Below, piece by piece: positions 1-5,458 of a stretch of 6,320 bases of DNA; the first letter of the stretch is position 1, and each line of letters begins with the position of its first letter. Source of the stretch: Minisyncoccota bacterium (GTDB lineage Bacteria > Patescibacteriota > Microgenomatia > Levybacterales > UBA12049); NCBI GenBank assembly GCA_025449795.1, contig JANWIQ010000017.1, positions 1 through 6,320 of the forward strand, read 5' to 3'. Made by a program: the position numbers and the translations under genes. The notes below the pieces were generated by a model. The model was not told where the DNA came from, did no database searches, and worked only from the letters and a program-made list of their open reading frames with translations.

Positions 1-89
1 AGTCCTGCAACCAGAAATCCTAAGGCAAAGATAGTGTAGACGGTTTCTTTTCGAAGCTTAATTTTTAGTTTTTTCCGACGGCGAGCCAT
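1..89 (-). CDS. ftsK: N-terminus of a basic membrane protein, probably FtsK/SpoIIIE DNA translocase (partial)
   Basis: Only the first 29 codons are in the window; the gene runs off the left edge. The ATG is at 89-87 and the product begins MARRRKKLKIKLRK, followed by a hydrophobic stretch (VYTIFALGFLVAG). A strongly basic cytoplasmic tip before a first membrane helix is typical of the FtsK/SpoIIIE N-terminal anchor, which tethers the hexameric DNA pump at the division septum. The fragment contains no catalytic motif. The identification therefore rests on this N-terminal shape and on gene order: in Bacillus the same cluster runs rpsO-pnpA ... rnjB ... spoIIIE, and here the gene lies beyond rnj on the same strand. 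Any other membrane protein with a basic N-terminus is possible. The start is well supported because a consensus -10 box lies 6 nt upstream and no Shine-Dalgarno is present. Confidence 0.6.
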   Translation of the reverse strand, partial: MARRRKKLKIKLRKETVYTIFALGFLVAG

Positions 90-95
90 AGAATT

Positions 96-125
96 ATTAT
101 AGCGTCATTTTGAAGCAAAAGGCAA
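96..125 (-). promoter_or_regulatory. Promoter of the ftsK-like gene, predicted leaderless
   Basis: A perfect TATAAT (101-96, minus) has a partial -35, TTGCCT (125-120), 18 bp upstream. Only 6 nt separate the -10 from the ATG at 89. Initiation about 7 nt past the -10 would start the transcript on, or within a nucleotide of, the A of the ATG. There is no room for a ribosome binding site. Confidence 0.65.
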
Positions 126-146
126 ATAAAAATTCAGATTCATTTT

Positions 147-155
147 TGCTATACT
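147..155 (+). promoter_or_regulatory. Extended -10 promoter of the EamA-type gene, predicted leaderless
   Basis: TGcTATACT (147-155) is an extended -10 element lying 6 nt before the ATG at 162. No recognisable -35 hexamer occurs 16-18 bp upstream, where the sequence is an A-run, which fits a TG-dependent promoter. It diverges from the ftsK-like promoter in the same 72-bp gap; the two core elements do not overlap. Confidence 0.65.
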
Positions 156-161
156 AAACAT

Positions 162-581
162 ATGAATAAACTTCTTGGAATCTTCTTTTTGGTATTTTAC
201 ATTTTCGCTGTAGGGGTGGGTTCATTTTTACAAAAATTTGTCATGAATAAGGTGACCCCTTTCCAATTGGAAGTGATAACGGCAATTGGCATGTTTGTTA
301 TCTCAGTACCAGCGCTTCTTTTTGCACAGAAAAATCTGAATATTCCTATATTTAGCGCACCATTGTCTCTTTTGGTGGGACTTTTATTTGCGCTGGGTTC
401 CTTTGTGTATGTCTTGGCTGTCTCCAGACTTCCGGTAAGTATTGCTGCGCCTGTTTCAACAGGATACGTTGTTGTGGCAATCGTCCTTTCTACAATTTTT
501 TTGAAAGACCAGATGACATTTTTGAAAATCCTGGGAATTTTTCTCACGGTAGTGGGAGTGGCTATTTTATCTTTTCAGTAA
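162..581 (+). CDS. EamA/DMT-superfamily membrane protein, single five-helix domain
   Basis: This 139-residue, almost wholly hydrophobic protein has five predicted membrane helices at about residues 3-26, 34-55, 64-87, 92-113 and 119-138. The last part (PVSTGYVVVAIVLSTIFLKD, then LKILGIFLTVVGVAIL) has the standard EamA layout: a helix ending in a short acidic/polar turn, then a Gly-rich terminal helix. Classical drug/metabolite transporters hold two such domains (ten helices). A single five-helix domain matches the short class that is thought to work as a dimer. The substrate cannot be read from sequence; export of a small metabolite or drug is the family-level guess. It is the only plus-strand gene in the window. 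It is divergent from the ftsK-like gene, and its stop lies 3 bp from the stop of the convergent acetyltransferase gene. The ATG is fixed by a -10 box 6 nt upstream. No Shine-Dalgarno is seen. Confidence 0.85.
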   Translation: MNKLLGIFFLVFYIFAVGVGSFLQKFVMNKVTPFQLEVITAIGMFVISVPALLFAQKNLNIPIFSAPLSLLVGLLFALGSFVYVLAVSRLPVSIAAPVSTGYVVVAIVLSTIFLKDQMTFLKILGIFLTVVGVAILSFQ

Positions 582-584
582 ACT

Positions 585-1064
585 TCAGCTTAATTTTTTA
601 ACCATATCAATACACCAGTCTTCCACACCATCATAAATTCCATCAACATATGGTTTTGTGCTTGTTTTTACATACCCCACATGTTCATATAACGCCATCG
701 CCTTTGGATTAAGCGTTGGATTTACGGCAAGACTAATTTTAGTATACCCTTTTTCCCTTGCTATCTCTTCTGCTTTGGATATTAATTCTGATCCATAACC
801 CTTATTTCTTTCTTGCTCAGCTACATATAGATCATTTATATTAGGGTAACCAGATTCTGATGGTATTCCTTTAAGCTTAAGAAGCAGGTGAGCAATAATC
901 TTATTATTCATTTCACCAACAAGATAAATCGACTCATCATTTTCCATTTCCTTTAAACGGTTTATTTGATTCTCATAAAATTTCTTTCTATATTCTTCCT
1001 TTTGAGGTTTTTTGAGTTCTGTCAATTCAGGAATGTCCATGCTTGTTGCTAATCTTATTTTCAT
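585..1064 (-). CDS. GNAT-family N-acetyltransferase
   Basis: This 159-residue protein has the GNAT fold signature. An N-terminal strand (MKIRLATSMDIPELTEL) leads into two helices, with the central strands around residues 45-80. The acetyl-CoA pyrophosphate-binding motif A is RNKGYGSEL (86-94), and the family's C-terminal NPKAMALYEHVGYVKT segment covers about 119-134. Such enzymes transfer acetyl from acetyl-CoA to an amine; the substrate (protein N-terminus, small amine or antibiotic) is not decidable. The ending (GIYDGVEDWCIDMVKKL) suits a RimI-like or small-molecule GNAT. The frame stays open upstream to 1232, but the extra 56 codons run through inverted repeats and look unlike coding sequence. 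The ATG at 1064 is the natural GNAT start and has a TATACT box 7 nt before it, so I take that start. The gene converges with the EamA gene and is probably an accessory insertion. Confidence 0.88.
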   Translation of the reverse strand: MKIRLATSMDIPELTELKKPQKEEYRKKFYENQINRLKEMENDESIYLVGEMNNKIIAHLLLKLKGIPSESGYPNINDLYVAEQERNKGYGSELISKAEEIAREKGYTKISLAVNPTLNPKAMALYEHVGYVKTSTKPYVDGIYDGVEDWCIDMVKKLS

Positions 1065-1071
1065 AAAAATG

Positions 1072-1080
1072 AGTATATCA
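1072..1080 (-). promoter_or_regulatory. Extended -10 promoter of the GNAT gene, predicted leaderless
   Basis: TGaTATACT (1080-1072, minus) lies 7 nt upstream of the ATG at 1064. The predicted start point coincides with the start codon. No -35 hexamer is seen; the corresponding positions fall in the first inverted repeat of the neighbouring mosaic (1097-1115), so the upstream promoter half may have been replaced by repeat sequence. Confidence 0.6.
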
Positions 1081-1096
1081 TAACAAAGTATAAATG

Positions 1097-1115
1097 ATTC
1101 TGGACAAGCCAGAAT
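1097..1115. repeat. Short inverted repeat, 7-bp arms (ATTCTGG/CCAGAAT)
   Basis: ATTCTGG, a 5-nt ACAAG loop and CCAGAAT form a perfect stem-loop, followed directly by GACA. From memory, sequences of the type GATTCYGGACAAGCCRGAATGACA recur as dispersed palindromic repeats in intergenic DNA of many bacteria, so this may be a copy of a REP-like family. That link is recall, not a search result. It sits just upstream of the GNAT promoter. Confidence 0.7.
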
Positions 1116-1120
1116 GACAA

Positions 1121-1146
1121 ACTCTAATACGGCGCAGTAATAGAGT
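1121..1146. repeat. Imperfect inverted repeat (ACTCTA-a-TAC / GTA-a-TAGAGT)
   Basis: Arms ACTCTAATAC (1121-1130) and GTAATAGAGT (1137-1146) pair at nine of ten positions (one A-A mismatch) around a six-base GGCGCA loop. It follows the 1097-1115 hairpin after 5 bp and shares its last base with the next palindrome. There is no T-run on either side, so it is not a canonical terminator. Confidence 0.6.
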
Positions 1147-1171
1147 GTCAGGTATACTAGTATACCTGACA
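1146..1171. repeat. Perfect 26-bp palindrome (half-site TGTCAGGTATACT)
   Basis: The sequence is a perfect inverted repeat with no spacer, centred between 1158 and 1159, with half-site TGTCAGGTATACT. Each half contains TATACT, so a -10-like hexamer faces outward on both strands. It could be an operator for a dimeric regulator, a cruciform or hairpin, or a mobile-repeat end. Neither strand has a U-tract after it, so it does not read as an intrinsic terminator of rnj, whose stop lies about 95 bp to the right. Confidence 0.85.
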
Positions 1172-1265
1172 AAACTGATGCACTGATAAACTGGAATGCT
1201 GAATATCCTAATCTTCTGACTAACAGAACCACTGAATTTATCTGAGTTCTATCTGAGTTTTCTGA
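1166..1265. repeat. Degenerate CTGA short-period repeat array
   Basis: CTG occurs at 1166, 1175, 1183, 1191, 1199, 1216, 1232, 1242, 1253 and 1262, and all but the 1191 copy continue as CTGA. Spacings are 9, 8, 8, 8, 17, 16, 10, 11 and 9, that is, mostly near 8 or twice 8. It contains one exact 9-bp direct repeat, ATCTGAGTT, at 1240-1248 and 1251-1259. The array fills the whole gap from the palindrome to the rnj stop codon. No coding potential or RNA gene is apparent in it. Confidence 0.65.
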
Positions 1266-1266
1266 A

Positions 1267-2937
1267 TTACATTTCTACGACTACCGGGAGAATGAGGGGT
1301 TTACGCTTGAGCTTTTGGGAAATTTCCCGCTCCGCAATATCTCGAATAAGCTTTCTGATAAAGACACTATTTTTGAGTTGCTTTTGATTTCTTTGAAAAG
1401 CATTTCGCACAGACCTGCTTACAATTTTTCTCACTGCATTCGTATCTGCTGCAGAAAATCCCCGTGCAATAATATCCGGATCCTGGAAAAGCTTCCCGGT
1501 ATCCTCATCCACCTCTGCCATAATCACCACAATGCCCTCGGTAGACAAGCGCTGTCTATCTAAAAGCACAAAATCTTCTATTTCTTCCCCGCTTATTTGG
1601 TCCACGTACACTGTCTTTATGGGGTACCGTTTCCCCGGACGTAATCCTTGTTGGCTAAAAAGATATTCCTGTCCGTTTTGTGCAAGTAAAATATTGCTAT
1701 TGGGAAATCCATGTTTTTTTGCCAATCTTTTATATGCTGCCATATGGCGATAATTACCCGAAATTGGGACAATATATTTTGGCCTCACAAGAGAAAGAAG
1801 CTTTACCATTTCATCCTGGCTTGCATGTCCGGATACATGAAAATCATGACTAATGCCACTGTAATACACGGTAATTTCTTGCCGGGCTATTTCATCGATT
1901 ACACTATTCACCAACACTTCATTTCCTGGAATCGTATCTGAAGAAAAAATGACTACGTCGTTACTTGCAAGCTGTACATCTTTATGGACACCATCTACAA
2001 TCCTGGTAAGTGCAGAATTTTCCTGCCCCTGGCTTCCTGCAACCAGTAATACAAGACCACTAGGCTTTATGAATTTGAGGTCGTCAATTTGTGCTTCCAT
2101 TCCTTTTGGTATGAAAATTTTCTTTTCCATTTTTGCTACTTCAATCGCATGAATAAGTGAACGCCCTACAAAGCATATTCGTCTGCCTGCTTTTTCTGTT
2201 GCCCATACTATTTGGTTAAGACGATTGATATGCGAAGAGTAGGTGGTAACAATAACTTTTCCTGTAGCTTTTTGCATCACCTCAAGAAAATTCTTTTCCA
2301 TACCCTGCTCAGAAGGGGTGATGCCTTCCCGCTCACTTCCCAAACAATCGGTCATAAGCGCGAGCACTCCTGCGTCCCCTGCCTTTTGAATACCCGCGAA
2401 ATCACTCGCTTGATTGTCAAAAGGGGTATTGTCAAATTTATAATCACTGCCATGATAAAAATTTCCAATAGGAGTTTTAATAAAAATGTGAGAGGTATCG
2501 GGGACAGAATGGGTTACCCGGATAAAATGCAGGGCAAAAGGTCCTAATTTTATTTCCTTGGACTCGCCAAATGCAACGGGCTGTACTTTGTTGATAATAC
2601 CAAATTCCTGTAATTTTTTATTTGCCATAGCAGCAGTAAATGGGGTGCCAAAAATAGGAAATTCTGGGAGTTGTGGAAGAATAAAAGGAAGACCACCCAT
2701 ATGGTCTTCATGTCCGTGAGAAATACCCATACCGATGATTCTTTTTCCTGATTTTACTGCTTGGAGAAGATAGGAAATATCGGGCAATAAAAGATCTACA
2801 CCAAGCATTGTTTCGTCTGCAAATCCCAGTCCACAATCCACTAAAAGAATTTGGTTTTGGTATTCATAGACGTACATATTTTTGGTAACTGTACCAACAC
2901 CGCCAAGAGGGATGAACGATAGGTTATCTGAAATCAT
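1267..2937 (-). CDS. rnj: Ribonuclease J (MBL/beta-CASP 5'-3' exo- and endoribonuclease)
   Basis: The 556-residue product matches the usual length (B. subtilis RNase J1 is about 555). RNase J degrades mRNA from 5'-monophosphate ends, trims rRNA and can cut internally, in the cytoplasm with two Zn ions. The metallo-beta-lactamase part shows HGHEDH (H74, H76, D78, H79), H143 in VTHSVPDT and D165 in HGSDYKFD. The beta-CASP insert spans about 211-345, and the returning MBL segment holds H371 (VSGHAS) and H398 (GNYRH). A C-terminal domain (about 450-556) is basic near its end. All metal ligands look intact. The N-terminal loop reads LGGVGTVTKNM where most bacteria have LGGLGEIGKNM. The gene lies downstream of pnp on the same strand but has its own extended -10 box 11 nt before the ATG and no Shine-Dalgarno. 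Confidence 0.96.
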   Translation of the reverse strand: MISDNLSFIPLGGVGTVTKNMYVYEYQNQILLVDCGLGFADETMLGVDLLLPDISYLLQAVKSGKRIIGMGISHGHEDHMGGLPFILPQLPEFPIFGTPFTAAMANKKLQEFGIINKVQPVAFGESKEIKLGPFALHFIRVTHSVPDTSHIFIKTPIGNFYHGSDYKFDNTPFDNQASDFAGIQKAGDAGVLALMTDCLGSEREGITPSEQGMEKNFLEVMQKATGKVIVTTYSSHINRLNQIVWATEKAGRRICFVGRSLIHAIEVAKMEKKIFIPKGMEAQIDDLKFIKPSGLVLLVAGSQGQENSALTRIVDGVHKDVQLASNDVVIFSSDTIPGNEVLVNSVIDEIARQEITVYYSGISHDFHVSGHASQDEMVKLLSLVRPKYIVPISGNYRHMAAYKRLAKKHGFPNSNILLAQNGQEYLFSQQGLRPGKRYPIKTVYVDQISGEEIEDFVLLDRQRLSTEGIVVIMAEVDEDTGKLFQDPDIIARGFSAADTNAVRKIVSRSVRNAFQRNQKQLKNSVFIRKLIRDIAEREISQKLKRKPLILPVVVEM

Positions 2938-2948
2938 AAGTTAAATTT

Positions 2949-2957
2949 ATTATATCA
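2949..2957 (-). promoter_or_regulatory. Extended -10 promoter of rnj, very short leader
   Basis: TGaTATAAT (2957-2949, minus) ends 11 nt before the rnj ATG, predicting a leader of about 4-6 nt. The bases between are A/T plus one C, with no purine-rich ribosome-binding site. No convincing -35 is seen. Confidence 0.6.
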
Positions 2958-2989
2958 CGTAATATTACTATTAAGATTCTGTGCTTAAA

Positions 2990-3018
2990 AATTGACCTAA
3001 TTACTCTAATTGACCTAA
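2990..3018. repeat. Direct repeat AATTGACCTAA x2, 18-bp period, upstream of rnj
   Basis: AATTGACCTAA occurs at 2990-3000 and again at 3008-3018 in the 136-bp pnp-rnj gap, starting about 33 bp upstream of the rnj extended -10. The first copy continues CTAATTACT and the second CTAAAATTT, so only the 11-mer is shared. Same-orientation copies 18 bp apart could be tandem regulator sites. The gap holds no GC-rich hairpin, so pnp has no obvious terminator here. Confidence 0.5.
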
Positions 3019-3073
3019 AATTTTTGAGAATTTGGATTTGGGGCTTAATTAAATTAGTACTTAGAAATTTTAT

Positions 3074-5347
3074 TTAGTATCTTTTTGGTGGTCTTTTACC
3101 ATATGTGGGTCTGCTGCCACGTTGTTCTCTTTGGAATTGTCTGCTGAGAGGGTGCTCGGATCTCCCGCCAAAAGAACTCCCGCCGCCGCGATTGAAATCT
3201 GGTCTATCTCCTCCACCACGACTTTGTTTTGCTTGCTGTTCTTCTTCCGGGGTAAGCATAGAGAGATTGATTCTTCCCTGCTCATCAATTTCTACTACCC
3301 GTACATGTACTTTTTTACCAACTTCTACCACATCGTTGGGATTATTCACAAATTGGGTAGACATCTTAGACACGTGAACCATACCTTCCTTGCCAGGTAA
3401 GAATTCTACAAATGCACCAAATGGTAAAATTCGCTTTACTTCTCCATCGAATTCTTCACCCATAACCACTTCTTTTGTCATGCCACTTATCCAGTCATAT
3501 GCTGACTGTACTCCTGCATCATCTACACCCGTAATACTCACTGTTCCGTCATCTTCTACATCTACTTGTGCACCTGTTGTCGCAATAATGTTTTTAATAT
3601 TTTTACCGCTTGGGCCAATAAGCTCACCAATCTTATCAACTGGAATTTTTACGGTAACTATCTTTGGTGCATATACAGAAAGATTGGCACGGGGTTGTGG
3701 TAGTACGGCAAGCATTTTTTCCAAGATGAAAAGCCGTGCTTCTTTTGCTCTGTCCAAAATTTTTGCCACTTGTTCGTCGGTGAGGCCTGGGATTTTTACA
3801 TCAAGCTGGATTGCGGTAATACCGCTATCGGTACCTGCAACTTTAAAATCCATATCGCCTGAAAAATCTTCCAACCCTATGATATCTGTAAGCAATTCGT
3901 ACTTCGAACTCTCCTCTGGAGAGGACATCATACCAATGGAAATTCCTGCAACAGGTTTTTTAATTGGGACTCCCGCATCCATTAATGCGAGCGTAGAACC
4001 ACAGGTGGATGCCATAGAGCTAGACCCATTTTGTGACAAAACTTCAGAGACTACCAAAATGGTATAGGGAAATTCTTCTTGTGCAGGAATAACCGCTTTT
4101 AGTGCCCTTTCTGCAAGTGCGCCATGGCCAATTTCCCGTCGTCCTGGACTTCCCACTCTGCCTGCTTGGCCAAATGAGAATGGTAGGCCTGCATAATGAT
4201 GAATATAGCGTTTATCCTCTTCACCTTCTGCAGATTCGATAAGCTGTCCCATTCTTGGTGAACCCAGTGTCACAATAGTAAGTGCTTGTGTCATTCCTCT
4301 TTGGAACAGCGCAGATCCATGTGTACGCGGCAAAACACCAGCTTCTATAGTAAGTGGTCTAATTTCATTCATTTTTCTGCCATCTGGCCGATGTTGTTTT
4401 TCTACAATATCTTTCCGAATTATCTTATACATAACTGCATCAAGCGCTGTTGCCAAAACTTTCTTGTCTACTTCTGCATCAGAGTTTTTCGCCTTCATCG
4501 CTTCTGCTACCTTTTGCAAAAGTTCTTCAGTAAGACCTCCATCATTGTCTTTTTCCACTCGACTTGTAATAAGTCCTGCAACTTCTTCTTTATATTCTTT
4601 CTCAAACATTTCTTTTGCAAGGGTGAGCGATGCCTCTTGTGCAACTTCTAATTTTGGTTGTCCAACCTCTTTTACCAATTCTTCTATCATCGTGAGAACT
4701 TTCCTGGTGGTTTCATGCGCTTTGACAACCGCACTAGCAACAACATCTTCAGGAACTTGCAAAGCCCCAGCCTCTATCATTACAGAAAGATCTTTGGACT
4801 GGGAAACAACTAAATCTAAATCGGAGAGAGCAAGTTCTGCGGTTGTAGGGTTGGTAATTAATTCCAGGTCTCCTGCTTTTTTGGTGGTACCCATTCTCAC
4901 TGCAGCAATAGGACCATTCCATGGAATTCTAGATAATGCCACAGCAGCAGAAACAGCATTCAGCGCGAGAATATCGGGCTCATGTTCGCCATCTGTAGAA
5001 AGAACTTCCACAATAACCTGAACGGTATTTTTAAATGCTTTAGGAAAAAGAGGACGAATAGATCTATCAATAAGTCTACCAGTAAGGACAGCTTTGTCGG
5101 ATGGTCTACCTTCTCTTTTTACCCATCTACTGCCTTTAATTTTTCCACCGGCATACAGATGTTCTATGAATTCAACAGAAAGAGGAAAATAATCCAAATC
5201 GCTTTTTCCACCCTCGACAACCGTAGCCAATACTACCGTATCGCCATGTTTTGCCATGATTGCTGCAGTTGCCTGTGGGGCAAATTTTCCTGTTTCCAGT
5301 GTGAGAGAACTGCCATTAAAATCAATTGTTTTTGAGGTTACTTTCAT
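3074..5347 (-). CDS. pnp: Polyribonucleotide nucleotidyltransferase (PNPase)
   Basis: This 757-residue 3'-5' phosphorolytic exoribonuclease uses phosphate to release NDPs and can add tails in reverse; it acts as a cytoplasmic trimer. Domains in order: first RNase PH-like core (about 10-145), helical domain (about 240-315), second RNase PH core (about 320-550), KH (about 555-620, GPSG loop at 578-581), and S1 (about 630-698). The catalytic core is intact: GRREIGHGALAERA at 402-415, and D494, D500 and K502, which correspond to E. coli D486, D492 and K494. The first-core RNA-contact loop reads SRWVKREGRP instead of SFFRREGRP. A tail of nearly 60 residues after S1 is rich in Gly, Arg and Ser (RGGGDRP, NRGGGSSFGGRS, KRPPKRY), making the protein longer than E. 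coli PNPase (711). The ATG has only weak purines upstream. It follows rpsO at 97 bp, the conserved arrangement. Confidence 0.97.
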   Translation of the reverse strand: MKVTSKTIDFNGSSLTLETGKFAPQATAAIMAKHGDTVVLATVVEGGKSDLDYFPLSVEFIEHLYAGGKIKGSRWVKREGRPSDKAVLTGRLIDRSIRPLFPKAFKNTVQVIVEVLSTDGEHEPDILALNAVSAAVALSRIPWNGPIAAVRMGTTKKAGDLELITNPTTAELALSDLDLVVSQSKDLSVMIEAGALQVPEDVVASAVVKAHETTRKVLTMIEELVKEVGQPKLEVAQEASLTLAKEMFEKEYKEEVAGLITSRVEKDNDGGLTEELLQKVAEAMKAKNSDAEVDKKVLATALDAVMYKIIRKDIVEKQHRPDGRKMNEIRPLTIEAGVLPRTHGSALFQRGMTQALTIVTLGSPRMGQLIESAEGEEDKRYIHHYAGLPFSFGQAGRVGSPGRREIGHGALAERALKAVIPAQEEFPYTILVVSEVLSQNGSSSMASTCGSTLALMDAGVPIKKPVAGISIGMMSSPEESSKYELLTDIIGLEDFSGDMDFKVAGTDSGITAIQLDVKIPGLTDEQVAKILDRAKEARLFILEKMLAVLPQPRANLSVYAPKIVTVKIPVDKIGELIGPSGKNIKNIIATTGAQVDVEDDGTVSITGVDDAGVQSAYDWISGMTKEVVMGEEFDGEVKRILPFGAFVEFLPGKEGMVHVSKMSTQFVNNPNDVVEVGKKVHVRVVEIDEQGRINLSMLTPEEEQQAKQSRGGGDRPDFNRGGGSSFGGRSEHPLSRQFQREQRGSRPTYGKRPPKRY

Positions 5348-5379
5348 TTAGTATTTTCTTTCAACTTCGTTCTTTATTC

Positions 5380-5422
5380 TTCGAGCAGTGCGGATTTGCT
5401 GGTTAGTCTTGTATCACTCGAA
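5380..5422 (-). promoter_or_regulatory. Inverted repeat in the pnp leader, possible 5'-end hairpin
   Basis: In the transcript sense, TTCGAG (5422-5417) and CTCGAA (5385-5380) are perfect complements; two more pairs (TG/CA) follow if three bases bulge, enclosing a loop of roughly 24 nt. The first arm begins one base after the start predicted from the TATAAT at 5435-5430, so a pnp transcript from that promoter would carry the stem at its extreme 5' end. E. coli pnp leaders are cut and autoregulated through a hairpin; similarity of role here is inference. Confidence 0.4.
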
Positions 5423-5429
5423 CAATAGT

Positions 5430-5458
5430 ATTATATACTTCTTTCTTTAATTCTTCAA
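5430..5458 (-). promoter_or_regulatory. Candidate pnp promoter inside the end of rpsO
   Basis: TTGAAG (5458-5453, in the last codons of rpsO) lies 17 bp upstream of TATAAT (5435-5430). The -10 is perfect and the -35 matches four of six, including TTGA. It would produce a monocistronic pnp mRNA with a leader of about 76 nt, in addition to read-through from the rpsO promoter. Confidence 0.5.

Noticed and set aside
1146..1171. Intrinsic terminator of rnj
   Set aside because: The stem is strong but lacks a loop and neither side is followed by a T-run in the transcript sense.
1065..1232. Possible 56-codon N-terminal extension of the GNAT gene
   Set aside because: The frame is open, but the extension runs through the 26-bp palindrome and two hairpins, reads as an implausible Cys/Leu-rich peptide, and GNAT homology begins at MKIRLA. 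A -10 box sits right before that ATG.
1097..1265. CRISPR array
   Set aside because: There are no direct repeats of 23-40 bp with regular unique spacers; the inverted repeats all differ and the CTGA units are only about 8 bp. No cas gene is nearby.
585..2937. UGA recoding as in Gracilibacteria/Absconditabacteria
   Set aside because: The GNAT gene ends naturally at TGA where homologues end, and no in-frame TGA occurs at conserved Gly positions of RNase J, PNPase or S15.
3390..4067. Long plus-strand open frame opposite pnp
   Set aside because: It is antisense to the conserved second RNase PH core, KH and S1 regions of PNPase; the product is Ser/Pro-rich without a recognisable domain and has no supporting promoter.
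4464..5021. Plus-strand 185-codon open frame opposite pnp
   Set aside because: Shadow of the PNPase helical region; the Ser/Thr/Ala-rich composition is typical of the reverse complement of a real gene.
5380..5422. Terminator between rpsO and pnp
   Set aside because: The stem is short, the loop is large and no U-tract follows the second arm in the transcript sense; a leader hairpin fits better.
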